Shown: positions 26,699-37,783 of the stretch, piece after piece | How the letters are laid out: each line of letters opens with the position of its first letter | Numbering within the stretch: position 1 is the stretch's first letter | Assembly (NCBI GenBank): GCA_017502915.1 | Contig: JAFVUB010000010.1 | Coordinates: 1 to 61,705 of the forward strand | Source: Clostridia bacterium | Lineage (GTDB): Bacteria > Bacillota > Clostridia > Oscillospirales > CAG-272 | DNA length: 61,705 bases | Direction of reading: 5' to 3' | Notes under the pieces: model-generated | The model's database searches: none | Seen by the model: the letters and a program-made list of their open reading frames with translations, nothing else | What the model was told of the DNA's origin: nothing | Position numbers and translations under genes: made by a program

Positions 26699-27420
26699 AC
26701 TATCTCCTCCTTTGTGAGCACAGGACCGTCACGGCAGATGCGCTTGTTTCCGTATTTCGTCTTGCAGGTGCAGCCCATACACGCGCCGAACCCGCAGCCC
26801 ATACGCTCCTCGAAGCTGAACTGTCCGTCAGTCTCGCTCTTGTCGTACACTGCCTTGAGCATAGGCTCGGGACCGCAGGTGTAGAAATAGGTGTAGTCCT
26901 CGGGCATCGCGTCGGTAACGAAGCCGCGAACACCGCAGCTTCCGTCGACCGTCGTGATCCTTACCTCAGCGCCGATCTTCTCGAACTCTTCCTTATAGAA
27001 CACCTCTTCAGCCCGTCCAAAGCCCATAATAACCGTGACCGACTTACCTGCCTCGATAAGCTTCTTCGCCGCCATAAACATAGGCGGAACGCCGGCGCCT
27101 CCGCCGATCAGCAGAGGTTTGTCTCCCGAAAGCGAAAGATCGTAACCGTTACCAAGACCCGTCAGCACCGAAAGCTCGGCTCCCTCGGCAAGAGACGCCA
27201 TATATTCGGTTCCCTTTCCGACCACCTTATATATAAGAGTCAGCTTGCCGTCCTCGGCGTTACAAACCGATATCGGGCGACGCAAGTAAAATCCGTCAAG
27301 CATTATGTTGACGAACTGACCTGCCGCCGTTATATCCGAGATATCGCCGGCGAGCACCATTTCATAGGTGTTCGCGGCGATGCTCTTATTGCTTAAAATC
27401 TTAAAAACCGTATCTTTCAT
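26692..27420 (-). CDS. pyrK: Dihydroorotate dehydrogenase electron transfer subunit
   Basis: PyrK carries FAD and a 2Fe-2S cluster and passes electrons from PyrD to NAD. The 242-residue protein has an FAD-binding domain (FYLRRPISVCNAEDGKL), an NAD domain with GGGAGVPPMF and FYTCGPEPMLKAV, and the C-terminal cluster motif GCGFGACMGCTCKT with a fourth Cys in RICRDGPV. The ATG shares a base with the carB stop (TAATG). pyrK precedes pyrD, as in Bacillus. Confidence 0.97.
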   Translation of the reverse strand: MKDTVFKILSNKSIAANTYEMVLAGDISDITAAGQFVNIMLDGFYLRRPISVCNAEDGKLTLIYKVVGKGTEYMASLAEGAELSVLTGLGNGYDLSLSGDKPLLIGGGAGVPPMFMAAKKLIEAGKSVTVIMGFGRAEEVFYKEEFEKIGAEVRITTVDGSCGVRGFVTDAMPEDYTYFYTCGPEPMLKAVYDKSETDGQFSFEERMGCGFGACMGCTCKTKYGNKRICRDGPVLTKEEIVW

Positions 27421-30400
27421 TAGCTATCTATCGTTGAAATGGTTATCGTCATATCCTCAAGAACGTCAAGCAGAACGCGGACGGTATCGAGAGAGGTGAA
27501 CATGGTTATGTTGTTATCAACGGCGAGTCTTCTGATCTCGTAGCCATCTCTTTGAGAGTCTATCTCACTGACCTCTCCCGTGTTGATGACGTAAGCTATA
27601 TGACCCTGACGCATGGCCTCGGGGATATCACTGCTTCCCAGGCTGATCTTCGACTTAACGCGAGTGCGTATGCCGTGATTCTTGAGGAATTCTGCCGTTC
27701 CCGTAGTAGCCTCGATATTGAATCCGAGGTTATAGAAGCGTCTGATAAGCGGCAGAGCCTCTTCCTTGTCGGCATCGGAAATAGTTACGAACACCGTTCC
27801 GTAGTTCTGGACCGACATTCCCGCCGCCTGTATTGCCTTATAGAAGGCACGGTGGAGACTGTCATCGTAACCGATAGCTTCACCGGTGGACTTCATCTCG
27901 GGCGAGAGATAAGCGTCCACTCCGCTGATCTTGCGGTAAGAGAATACGGGAACCTTACAGTACCAGCGCTTCTTCTCCGCAGGATACAGGTCGAAGATGC
28001 CAAGCTCCTTGAGCGTTTTGCCCATTATGACCTCGGTTGCGATATCGGCGAGCGAGAAGCCGGTTGCCTTCGAAAGGAACGGAACTGTTCTCGACGAACG
28101 CGGGTTGACCTCGATTATGAACACGTCGTCGTTCTTGTCAACGATAAACTGGATGTTGAAAAGTCCAACGATACCGATGCCTATACCGAGCTTCTTGGTG
28201 TACGAGAGGATAGTTCCCTTTACCTTATCAGAGATACTGAAGGCAGGATAAACGCTTATACTGTCTCCGCTATGTACTCCGGTACGCTCGACAAGCTCCA
28301 TAATACCCGCAACGAAAACGTCACGTCCGTCACAGATAGCGTCGACCTCGACCTCTTTGCCCTTTATATACTTATCGACCAGAACGGGCTTGTCCTCGTC
28401 TATCTCAACGGCGGTGCGGAGATAGTGGCGGAGCTGATTTTCGTCGTGAACGAGCTGCATGGCGCGTCCGCCGAGAACGAAGCTGGGACGAACCAGAACG
28501 GGATATCCGATGCGGGCGGCAACTGCAACACCGTCCTCGATCTTGGTTACCGCCTGACCCTTCGGCTGGGGTATCTCAAGCTTTTCGAGTATCTTTTCAA
28601 ACGAGTCTCTGTTCTCGGCACGCTCGATCGCGTCGCAATCGGTTCCGATTATCTTGACTCCGCGCTCAACCAGAGGCTCTGCAAGGTTGATAGCCGTCTG
28701 TCCTCCAAGCGAAGCGATAACGCCCTCGGGGTTTTCAAAATGGAGAACGTTCATAACGTCCTCGGTGGTCAGCGGCTCAAAATAGAGCTTATCCGCCGTG
28801 GTATAGTCGGTAGAGACCGTTTCGGGATTGTTATTTATTATGATGGATTCGTATCCGCAATGCTTAATGGTGTTAACGGCGTGAACGGTCGAATAGTCGA
28901 ACTCAACTCCCTGTCCTATACGGATAGGTCCGGCGCCGAGCACAACTGCCTTCTTTCGGTCGGTCAGTATAGAATCGTTCTCTCCGGTGTAGCTCGAATA
29001 GAAGTACGGAATATAAGCACCTACGTGGGCGGTGTCGACCATACGGTAAACCGGGAAGATGTTCTCCTGCTTACGCATATTCCAAACCTCTGTCTCACGA
29101 ACCTCCCAAAGCTTTGCAATGTACTTGTCCGAGAAGCCGAGCTTCTTTGCCTCGATCAGCGTGTTCTTGTCGTTCTTGTTTGCCGCGATGACCGCTTCAA
29201 AATCAACGATCCTCTTGATAGCCTCAAGGAAGAAGGGGGTGATCATCGTGACCTTGTGAAGCGTTTCGAGATCAACACCGTTTCTCATCAGCTGTGCTAT
29301 GGCAAAGATATTGTCGTCGTGGAAGACCTTTATGTACTCAAGGATTTTCTCGGTCGGCATATTGTCAAACTTCGCCATTCTGAAATGGCAAACTCCGGTC
29401 TCAAGCGAGCGTACCGACTTAAGCAGGCACTCCTCAAGCGTCGAGCCGATACCCATGCACTCACCGGTCGCCTTCATCTGAGTTCCAAGGCTATTGGGAG
29501 CCGAGGTGAACTTATCGAACGGGAAGCGGGGGAACTTTGCAACTATGTAGTCAAGCTGAGGCTCGAACGCGGCAGTCGTTCCGGCAACGGTTATCTCGTC
29601 AAGCGTCATACCGACGGCGATCTTCGCGGTAACGCGGGCGATCGGGTATCCGCTTGCCTTGGAAGCCAGCGCCGAGCTGCGCGAAACGCGGGGGTTTACC
29701 TCGATGAGATAATACTCCGAGGTGGTGGGGTTAAGAGCGAACTGAACGTTGCATCCACCCTCTATCTTAAGCTCACGAATGATCTTGATTGCGCTGTCGT
29801 TGAGCATCTTGTGGTCGTGCTCCGAAAGAGTCATGATAGGAGCAACGACAAGACTGTCTCCGGTGTGAACGCCAACGGGGTCTATGTTCTCCATGCCGCA
29901 AATGGTTATAGCGTGGTCTTGTGCATCACGCATAACCTCAAACTCGATCTCTTTATATCCACGAACCGAGCGCTCGACCAGGACCTGATGAACGGGAGAG
30001 ATCGCAAGCGCACCTTCCGCGAGCGGTACGAGCTCTTCCATATTGTAGGCAAATCCGCCGCCCGATCCACCGAGGGTGAAGGCGGGGCGCAGAACGACCG
30101 GGAAGCCTATCTTCTCAGCCGCCTCGATTATCTCATCCAGCGTGTTCGCTATCTCGGACGGAATGACCGGCTCGCCAATCTCAAGGCACATCTCCTTGAA
30201 AAGCTCGCGATCCTCGGCGCGCTCGATGCTCGCCGCCGAAGTTCCTAGCAGCTCAACTCCGCACTCCTTGAGTATTCCCTTCTTTTCAAGCTGCATGGCA
30301 AGGTTCAGTCCGGTCTGACCTCCGATACCCGGCACGATGGCGTCGGGTCGCTCGTATCTTATGATTCGGGCGATAAACTCAAGGGTCAGCGGCTCCATGT

Positions 30401-30593
30401 AGACCTTGTCGGCGATCGTCGTGTCGGTCATAATAGTTGCCGGGTTGGAGTTTACAAGTATGACCTCGTAGCCCTCCTCGCGCAGTGCAAGGCACGCCTG
30501 CGTTCCGGCGTAGTCAAACTCTGCAGCCTGTCCGATAACGATAGGACCCGATCCTATGATCATGATCCTCTTAATGTCTTTTCTTTTTCCCAT
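27420..30593 (-). CDS. carB: Carbamoyl-phosphate synthase large subunit
   Basis: The 1057-residue CarB makes carbamoyl phosphate from bicarbonate, ammonia and two ATP. Its two homologous ATP-grasp halves are each intact: the first starts KRIMIIGSGPIVIGQAAEFD, the second KAVVLGAGPIRIGQGVEFD, with NPRVSRSSALASKA and NPRSSRTVPFLSKA. A C-terminal MGS-like allosteric domain ends the protein. The ATG at 30593 follows AGGAGG by nine bases; an open frame to 30614 lies 5' of that site. The glutaminase subunit gene carA is not in this operon or window, so CarA must come from elsewhere. Long open frames on the opposite strand are shadows. Confidence 0.98.
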   Translation of the reverse strand: MGKRKDIKRIMIIGSGPIVIGQAAEFDYAGTQACLALREEGYEVILVNSNPATIMTDTTIADKVYMEPLTLEFIARIIRYERPDAIVPGIGGQTGLNLAMQLEKKGILKECGVELLGTSAASIERAEDRELFKEMCLEIGEPVIPSEIANTLDEIIEAAEKIGFPVVLRPAFTLGGSGGGFAYNMEELVPLAEGALAISPVHQVLVERSVRGYKEIEFEVMRDAQDHAITICGMENIDPVGVHTGDSLVVAPIMTLSEHDHKMLNDSAIKIIRELKIEGGCNVQFALNPTTSEYYLIEVNPRVSRSSALASKASGYPIARVTAKIAVGMTLDEITVAGTTAAFEPQLDYIVAKFPRFPFDKFTSAPNSLGTQMKATGECMGIGSTLEECLLKSVRSLETGVCHFRMAKFDNMPTEKILEYIKVFHDDNIFAIAQLMRNGVDLETLHKVTMITPFFLEAIKRIVDFEAVIAANKNDKNTLIEAKKLGFSDKYIAKLWEVRETEVWNMRKQENIFPVYRMVDTAHVGAYIPYFYSSYTGENDSILTDRKKAVVLGAGPIRIGQGVEFDYSTVHAVNTIKHCGYESIIINNNPETVSTDYTTADKLYFEPLTTEDVMNVLHFENPEGVIASLGGQTAINLAEPLVERGVKIIGTDCDAIERAENRDSFEKILEKLEIPQPKGQAVTKIEDGVAVAARIGYPVLVRPSFVLGGRAMQLVHDENQLRHYLRTAVEIDEDKPVLVDKYIKGKEVEVDAICDGRDVFVAGIMELVERTGVHSGDSISVYPAFSISDKVKGTILSYTKKLGIGIGIVGLFNIQFIVDKNDDVFIIEVNPRSSRTVPFLSKATGFSLADIATEVIMGKTLKELGIFDLYPAEKKRWYCKVPVFSYRKISGVDAYLSPEMKSTGEAIGYDDSLHRAFYKAIQAAGMSVQNYGTVFVTISDADKEEALPLIRRFYNLGFNIEATTGTAEFLKNHGIRTRVKSKISLGSSDIPEAMRQGHIAYVINTGEVSEIDSQRDGYEIRRLAVDNNITMFTSLDTVRVLLDVLEDMTITISTIDS

Positions 30594-30620
30594 TATTCTT
30601 GTCCTCCTCTGCAAAACAAG

Positions 30621-31820
30621 TTAATTGAAAGACTTGTATTTTTGTAAAAATTTATTGTCTTCATAAACGGTTTTTCCACCCACAACGGTGGCAATGCATC
30701 GACCGAAAACCTTACGCCCTTCAAAGGGAGTGCTTCGACCCATCGTCAAGAACTCGCTCGGATCAACCGTGTATTCCTCCGATAGATCGAAAACCGTAAA
30801 TCCGTCGTTTTCAATATCAAAACGAAGCGCGGGATTAACACTCATAAGCTCAACCAGTCGGGTCAGCGGTATAATTCCCTTCTTTACAAGCTCGGTATAA
30901 AGAACCGGAAAAGAGGTCTCAAGACCGACGACTCCGTTGAGCGACCCCGCAAATCCACGCGACTTTTCGTCGGCAGAATGGGGAGCGTGGTCGGTGGCTA
31001 TCATATCTATCGTACCGTCAACGATGCCCTCAAGCAGTGCGTCGCGGTCCTTTGCCGTTCTGATCGGCGGGTTCATCTTAAAGCGACCGTGATCGAGGCA
31101 GTCGACGTCAGCCAAGGTTAGATAATGCGGCGCCGTTTCACAAGTGATGTCAACGCCCGACTTCTTGGCATCACGTATCAGCGCAACGCTTTCCTTGGTC
31201 GATATATGGCACACGTGGAAGGCACATCCGGTCTCATCGGCGAGCTTTATGTCTCGCTCGATCTCCTTCCATTCCGCCTCAGGCGAGTCCTTGATCTGCC
31301 TTCCGTCCTCACAGTGAGCCGAAATGATCTTTCCAACCGATTTGGCGCGGAGCATCGCCTCGCGCATAAGCGCCGTGTTATCAACGCCGCGTCCGTCATC
31401 AGAAAAGCCGCAAACGTAGTGCGCGAGAGCCTCAATATCCGAAAGCTCGGTGCCGCACTGACCGCGCGTTATACTTCCAAACGGAAGGACGTTTATCCTT
31501 GCATCTCTCTTTATGAGATCAAGCTGCAAATTTAGGTTTTCAATACAATCGGGAACCGGCGAAAGATTCGGCATGGTGCAAACGGCAGCAAAGCCTCCCC
31601 TTGCCGCAGCCGCGCTGCCGCTGGCAATCGTTTCCTTGTACGAAAAACCCGGCTCGCGAAAATGTACGTGAACATCAACGAAGCCGGGAAACACAAAATA
31701 TTTAGAAGCGTCGACATTAACGACGCTTTCGGAACGGTCAGCCAATGAAACAACGTTTATATCACGGTCGGAGAACCCACCGCAAAAAAAAACAGAGGCG
31801 CCGGACAACAAATAAGTCAT
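30621..31820 (-). CDS. pyrC: Dihydroorotase
   Basis: PyrC cyclises carbamoyl aspartate to dihydroorotate. The 399-residue amidohydrolase has metal ligands in DVHVHFREPGFSYKE, AHCEDGRQ, CHISTKESV and the catalytic Asp in ATDHAPHSADEK, with SLNGVVGLETSFPVLYTELV near the C-terminus. This is the class I (Bacillus-like) type. First gene of the operon with AGGAGGGG before the ATG. The leader from the predicted transcription start is only about 25 bases, too short for a PyrR-type attenuator. Confidence 0.97.
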   Translation of the reverse strand: MTYLLSGASVFFCGGFSDRDINVVSLADRSESVVNVDASKYFVFPGFVDVHVHFREPGFSYKETIASGSAAAARGGFAAVCTMPNLSPVPDCIENLNLQLDLIKRDARINVLPFGSITRGQCGTELSDIEALAHYVCGFSDDGRGVDNTALMREAMLRAKSVGKIISAHCEDGRQIKDSPEAEWKEIERDIKLADETGCAFHVCHISTKESVALIRDAKKSGVDITCETAPHYLTLADVDCLDHGRFKMNPPIRTAKDRDALLEGIVDGTIDMIATDHAPHSADEKSRGFAGSLNGVVGLETSFPVLYTELVKKGIIPLTRLVELMSVNPALRFDIENDGFTVFDLSEEYTVDPSEFLTMGRSTPFEGRKVFGRCIATVVGGKTVYEDNKFLQKYKSFN

Positions 31821-31851
31821 TCTCTACCCCTCCTAAAATTAGATTTTATAT

Positions 31852-31880
31852 ATAATAACATAAAGCAACCTGATTGTCAA
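31852..31880 (-). promoter_or_regulatory. Promoter of the pyr operon
   Basis: Minus-strand TTGACA (31875-31880), 17-base spacer, TATTAT (31852-31857), predicted start near 31845. No PyrR-binding loop or attenuator fits in the leader. Bases 31881-32000, between this and the hrcA promoter, are T-rich and show nothing else. Confidence 0.85.
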
Positions 31881-32002
31881 GGTCTTTCTTAAGTTTTACC
31901 AGACTTTTTTTGCGTTTTCGACGCTTTTTTGCAGCTTGGCGGTCTCGGACGCCGTTTGCTTGTGAATTAACAAAAAGTTCATAAGATTTTTTGCATTAGC
32001 TA

Positions 32003-32034
32003 TTGACAAAGCGCTTTTTTTGCAGTACTATAAT
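32003..32034 (+). promoter_or_regulatory. Promoter of the hrcA-grpE-dnaK-dnaJ operon
   Basis: TTGACA (32003-32008), 17-base spacer and TACTAT (32026-32031). An overlapping TATAAT at 32029-32034 would need a 20-base spacer and is less likely. The CIRCE operator starts at 32043, around the transcription start, where bound HrcA would block initiation. Confidence 0.82.
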
Positions 32035-32042
32035 AGCACAAG

Positions 32043-32069
32043 TTAGCACTTATCTTTCTCGAGTGCTAA
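32043..32069 (+). promoter_or_regulatory. CIRCE operator (HrcA binding site)
   Basis: TTAGCACTT, nine bases, GAGTGCTAA. The consensus is TTAGCACTC-N9-GAGTGCTAA; a single mismatch is seen at the last base of the left arm. It implies HrcA repression relieved by heat or by GroEL titration. Confidence 0.97.
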
Positions 32070-32096
32070 CAAAGTGATCGGAAGGAGGTCAAAACG

Positions 32097-33173
32097 ATGT
32101 TTGGAAATGAATTGAGCGAAAGAAAACGTCTTATACTAAAGGCGATCGTGGAAGCTCATATTGAGGGCGGAGATCCCGTCGGATCCAAGTATCTCATGGA
32201 AAATCGCAACATCACCTGCTCTTCCGCAACCATCAGAAACGAGATGGCTGAGCTTGAGAGTCTTGGTTATCTTGAGCAGCCTCACACTTCGGCAGGTCGA
32301 GTGCCAAGTGAGCTGGGTTACCGCTTCTACGTTGACTCTCTGGCGCAGGAGTACGCCATGACGGCTCGCGAGATCGAGGAGATAAACAAGCTTCTTAAAA
32401 TGAAGATGACTGAGATCGACCAGATACTTGTAATGGCGTCCAAGGTTGCTTCGGCTATCACGAATTACACAGGTATCGCAATAAAGCCGCGACGTTCCAA
32501 CGTCACGATCGAGCGTTTTGAGGGCTTTGCGATCGACTCAAGAAGCTTCGTTCTGGTCATGATGCTTTCAAACGGCTCGGTAAAGACGAGAAACGTTCGG
32601 GTTGACAACGGAATTTCAACCGAGACGATAGGACGACTCACCACCCTGCTCAACAGCTACGTATCGGGACTTACGACCGACGGCATCACTCTTCCTATAA
32701 TAATGGATCTTGAGCGTGAGATGGGAGGCGACGGCGAGCTGATCAGCCCGATCATCAAGAGCATATATGAGGTCATGAACGAGATCGACAGCGGCGAGCT
32801 CAAGCTCTCGGGTCTTGACAGACTGCTTCAGTACCCCGAATATGCCGACACCGATCGCTTCAGAGAGATGCTCGGTGCTCTTGAGAAGAAGGACGAGATA
32901 CTCAATCTTGTTTCGGAAGCAAAGGACGACGACATAAACGTAATCATCGGCTCGGAGAGCGCCGTTAAGGTCATGGACCACTCGGCATTGGTATTCAAGC
33001 CGATAGTTAAAAACGGAAAAACGCTTGGCGCGATCGGCGTTATCGGTCCGCTTCGCATGGACTATGCAAAGGTTCTGGCAACCATAGCCGGTCTTTCCGG
33101 TCGGCTTGCCGATCTTATAAATGAAAATTCACTAACGGACGGAGAGGATAAAAATGGACGAAAAGGAATTTGA
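32097..33173 (+). CDS. hrcA: Heat-inducible transcription repressor HrcA
   Basis: A 358-residue repressor. The N-terminal winged helix (ERKRLILKAIVEAHIEGGDP through SSATIRNEMAELESLGYLEQ) recognises CIRCE. The dimerisation and inserted domains follow, with HTSAGRVPSELGYRFYVDSL. The conserved end contains GAIGVIGPLRMDYAKVL. GGAAGGAGGT precedes the ATG. It controls its own operon through the CIRCE site 28 bases upstream. It overlaps grpE by 20 bases. Confidence 0.97.
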   Translation: MFGNELSERKRLILKAIVEAHIEGGDPVGSKYLMENRNITCSSATIRNEMAELESLGYLEQPHTSAGRVPSELGYRFYVDSLAQEYAMTAREIEEINKLLKMKMTEIDQILVMASKVASAITNYTGIAIKPRRSNVTIERFEGFAIDSRSFVLVMMLSNGSVKTRNVRVDNGISTETIGRLTTLLNSYVSGLTTDGITLPIIMDLEREMGGDGELISPIIKSIYEVMNEIDSGELKLSGLDRLLQYPEYADTDRFREMLGALEKKDEILNLVSEAKDDDINVIIGSESAVKVMDHSALVFKPIVKNGKTLGAIGVIGPLRMDYAKVLATIAGLSGRLADLINENSLTDGEDKNGRKGI

Positions 33174-33693
33174 CACGGCCGCTGAGTCTTGCGAGGAGCA
33201 GACCGCTCCCGAGGTCGATGAGGCGACAGATAATAAAAAGAAGAAGAACACGAAAAAGCTTGAAGCCGAGCTGCAAAAGCTTACAGAGCAGTACGCCGAG
33301 CTGAACGACAGATACGTTCGTATGCTCGCAGAGTACGATAACTTCCGCAGACGCTCGCAAAAGGAGCGCGAAAACGTTTACGCCGACGCTTACAGCGACG
33401 CCGTGTCTGAGATGCTGCCTGTCATCGACAATCTTGAAAGAGCCGCACAGTATTCGGACGCCGAAGCCGTATTGAAGGGCGTTCAGATGATCCTCAAATC
33501 CACAGAGGATATGTTGTCAAAGCTCGGTATCGTCGAGATCGAGGCAAAGGTCTTTGACCCCGAATATCACAACGCCGTTATGCACGTTGAGGACGAGAGC
33601 TACGGCGAGGGCGAGGTCGTTGAAGTCCTTCAAAAGGGCTATATGAAGGGTGATAAAGTCATTCGCTATGCGATGGTTAAGGTCGCAAACTAA
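33154..33693 (+). CDS. grpE: Nucleotide exchange factor GrpE
   Basis: A 179-residue GrpE: an acidic disordered N-terminus, a long coiled coil (about 25-75), the signature NFRRRSQKERENVYADA and a C-terminal beta domain with VEIEAKVFDPEYHNAVMHV and VLQKGYMKGDKVIRYAMVKV. It releases ADP from DnaK and acts as a thermosensor. The start at 33154 lies within the hrcA 3' end with GGAGAGG upstream. Confidence 0.96.
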   Translation: MDEKEFDTAAESCEEQTAPEVDEATDNKKKKNTKKLEAELQKLTEQYAELNDRYVRMLAEYDNFRRRSQKERENVYADAYSDAVSEMLPVIDNLERAAQYSDAEAVLKGVQMILKSTEDMLSKLGIVEIEAKVFDPEYHNAVMHVEDESYGEGEVVEVLQKGYMKGDKVIRYAMVKVAN

Positions 33694-35577
<1,884 letters not shown>

Positions 35578-35590
35578 ACGAATATTCACC

Positions 35591-35622
35591 GCGGGAAAGG
35601 TATCATAAATTGCCTTTCCCGC
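35591..35622 (+). other. Intercistronic hairpin between dnaK and dnaJ
   Basis: GCGGGAAAGG pairs with CCTTTCCCGC around a 12-base loop. It lacks a good T-run, so it may be a partial terminator or RNA-processing element lowering dnaJ output relative to dnaK. Confidence 0.65.
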
Positions 35623-35649
35623 AAAGGTGTTTTATAATTGGACATTAAT

Positions 35650-36789
35650 ATGGCAGAAAAACGTGATTACTATGAAGTTTTGGGCGTTGCAAAAAACGCC
35701 GGAGACGACGAGCTAAAAAAAGCATACCGAAATCTTGCAAAGAAATACCACCCCGACGTGAACCCTGGAGATGCGGCGGCAGAGGCAAAGTTCAAGGAAG
35801 CGAACGAGGCATACGCCATTCTGTCCGACCCTGAAAAGCGCTCAGCTTACGATAACTACGGTCACGCCGCGTTTGACGGCACGGGAAACCCGACCGGCGG
35901 TGCGGGATTTGACGCATCTGGATTTGATTTCGGAGATCTTGGAGATATCTTCGGAAGCATATTCGGCGGAGGCTTTGGTGGCGGGAGAACTCAGCGCAGA
36001 AACGGTCCCGTTCGCGGTGACGATATCGGTCTTCGCGTCGAGCTCACCTTTGAAGAAGCCTACTTTGGCGTCAAGCGCGAGGTTTCGTACAACCGAATTC
36101 AGAAATGCCCCGATTGTGACGGCTCGGGTGCCACTAAGGGCACGTCTCCCGAGACCTGTACGGTCTGCGGAGGCAGCGGACAGCGCCGTGTCACTCAACG
36201 CATCGGCGGTATGGCGTTTCAGTCAACAACGACCTGCGATAACTGCCGAGGCAGCGGTAAGGTCATAAAAAATCCCTGCTCTAACTGTCGCGGCACGGGA
36301 TACATCCGAATCACCAAAAAGCTTGAAGTCAGTATCCCCGCAGGTATTGATAACGGCGGACGAGTTGCTCTGCGCGGTCAGGGCAGCGACGGTCGCAACG
36401 GTGGCTCGGCGGGCGATCTTATACTCGTCGTAAGCGTGAGACCGAGCGACATCTTCGAGCGCGAAGGAAACAATCTTTACTGCGACGTTCCCGTTTCGGT
36501 GACCGATGCAACGCTTGGAGCTGAGATCGACGTTCCGACGATGGACGGCCCCGTTAAGTTCACGATCCCCGAGGGAACACAGCCCGGAGCATCCTTCTCG
36601 CTTCGAGGACGCGGAGTTCCCTTCCTCGGCAAGTCGGACCGCCGCGGAGATCTTATATTCACAGTAAAGGTAGAGATCCCCACCAAGCTGAGCGGAAAGC
36701 AAAAGGATCTGCTCCGTCAGTTCGCCGACAGCTGCGGTAACGGTAATTACCAGAAGCGAGAGAGCTTCTTCAAGCGCTTCAAAAAATAA
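35650..36789 (+). CDS. dnaJ: Chaperone DnaJ (Hsp40)
   Basis: A 379-residue type I DnaJ: J domain with the HPD motif in KKYHPDVNPGD, Gly/Phe-rich linker (DIFGSIFGGGFGGG), four zinc CxxCxGxG repeats (CPDCDGSG, CTVCGGSG, CDNCRGSG, CSNCRGTG) and a C-terminal substrate domain. It stimulates DnaK ATPase. The ATG at 35650 matches the homologous start MAEKRDYYEVLGV; a TTG at 35638 would add four residues. The ribosome binding site is weak (GGA at 35640), which with the upstream hairpin suggests reduced translation. Confidence 0.97.
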   Translation: MAEKRDYYEVLGVAKNAGDDELKKAYRNLAKKYHPDVNPGDAAAEAKFKEANEAYAILSDPEKRSAYDNYGHAAFDGTGNPTGGAGFDASGFDFGDLGDIFGSIFGGGFGGGRTQRRNGPVRGDDIGLRVELTFEEAYFGVKREVSYNRIQKCPDCDGSGATKGTSPETCTVCGGSGQRRVTQRIGGMAFQSTTTCDNCRGSGKVIKNPCSNCRGTGYIRITKKLEVSIPAGIDNGGRVALRGQGSDGRNGGSAGDLILVVSVRPSDIFEREGNNLYCDVPVSVTDATLGAEIDVPTMDGPVKFTIPEGTQPGASFSLRGRGVPFLGKSDRRGDLIFTVKVEIPTKLSGKQKDLLRQFADSCGNGNYQKRESFFKRFKK

Positions 36790-36806
36790 CAGTTTAGGAT
36801 ATAGCT

Positions 36807-37733
36807 ATGGAAAATAATTTTAAGGATTGGACTCAGCTGAAGCTGACCGTTTCCAAGGACGATCTCGACACCGCCACCGCAATAATGGGTATGATCGATC
36901 TCAATCTGCAGGTCGAGGACTACTCCGACATAGATCTCTCTACCTGCTACGGAGATCTGATCGACGAGAGCATTCTCAACGCCGACAAAACTATCGCCTC
37001 GGTATCGGTGTATATTCCCGCCGAGCGAAGCACCACCGACGCCATTGCCTTTATCCGCGATCGTCTCGCCGCCGAAAAGCTTGACGGCAAGATCGAGGTC
37101 GTTGGAGTCAACGAGGAGGACTGGGCAACCTCTTGGAAGGCGTTCTACCACACGACGCGCATTGGAAAGAGCATGGTCATCGTCCCTATGTGGGAGGAAT
37201 ACGAGGAGCAGCCCGGCGACGTCATTATCAAGATGGACCCCGGCATGGCGTTTGGAACGGGAACTCACGAAACGACCCGTCTCGTTATTGAGCTTCTCGA
37301 GCGCTATACCACTCCGGGCTGCCGTATGCTCGATGTCGGTTGCGGCTCGGGAATACTCGCCATCTGTGCATCTAAGCTGGGTGCCGGCATCTGCCGCGCC
37401 TACGACATAGACCCCGTTGCCGTTCGCGTTGCCAACGAAAACATCGAGGCGTCCGGTGAGACCAACATAAGCTGTGCTCAGTCGGATCTTCTTCGTCACG
37501 TTGATCTCTCGGACGGTCAGTACGACGTCATCACGGCGAACATAGTTTCGGATATCATTATCCGTATGGCGCCCGACGTTGCCGCTTATATGAAGGACGA
37601 TGCAACGCTGCTCGCTTCGGGCATAATAATCGAACGCGCCGAGGAGGTCGTATCGGCTCTTGAGGCAAACGGTCTCAAGGTCGTTGACCGCTTGGTCGAC
37701 AACGGCTGGTGCGCTCTGGTCGTTAAAAAATAA
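36807..37733 (+). CDS. prmA: Ribosomal protein L11 methyltransferase
   Basis: A 308-residue SAM-dependent methyltransferase. It has an N-terminal L11-binding domain, the conserved MDPGMAFGTGTHETTRL segment, and SAM motif I in LDVGCGSGILAICASKLGA with TANIVSDIIIRM as motif IV. PrmA trimethylates lysines and the N-terminus of L11. It closes the heat-shock operon, 17 bases after dnaJ, a common arrangement in Bacillota. Confidence 0.96.
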   Translation: MENNFKDWTQLKLTVSKDDLDTATAIMGMIDLNLQVEDYSDIDLSTCYGDLIDESILNADKTIASVSVYIPAERSTTDAIAFIRDRLAAEKLDGKIEVVGVNEEDWATSWKAFYHTTRIGKSMVIVPMWEEYEEQPGDVIIKMDPGMAFGTGTHETTRLVIELLERYTTPGCRMLDVGCGSGILAICASKLGAGICRAYDIDPVAVRVANENIEASGETNISCAQSDLLRHVDLSDGQYDVITANIVSDIIIRMAPDVAAYMKDDATLLASGIIIERAEEVVSALEANGLKVVDRLVDNGWCALVVKK

Positions 37734-37740
37734 TTTTACA

Positions 37741-37776
37741 AAACAACACCCGACGGAATTTCCGTCGGGTGTTGTT
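37741..37776. terminator. Bidirectional terminator after prmA
   Basis: AAACAACACCCGACGGAA and its exact complement form an uninterrupted 18-bp inverted repeat with A- and T-rich ends. It serves the heat-shock operon and the convergent ATPase gene. Confidence 0.93.
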
Positions 37777-37783
37777 TTGCTTT

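Noticed and set aside
27552..30248. Very long open frame (about 900 codons) opposite carB
   Set aside because: It is the exact antisense of a perfectly conserved carB, has no ribosome binding site or recognisable domain, and results from GC-rich codon bias.
31821..31851. PyrR attenuator or other riboswitch before pyrC
   Set aside because: The predicted leader is about 25 bases, too short to fold such an element.
32029..32034. TATAAT as the -10 of the hrcA promoter
   Set aside because: The spacer to TTGACA would be 20 bases; overlapping TACTAT gives 17.
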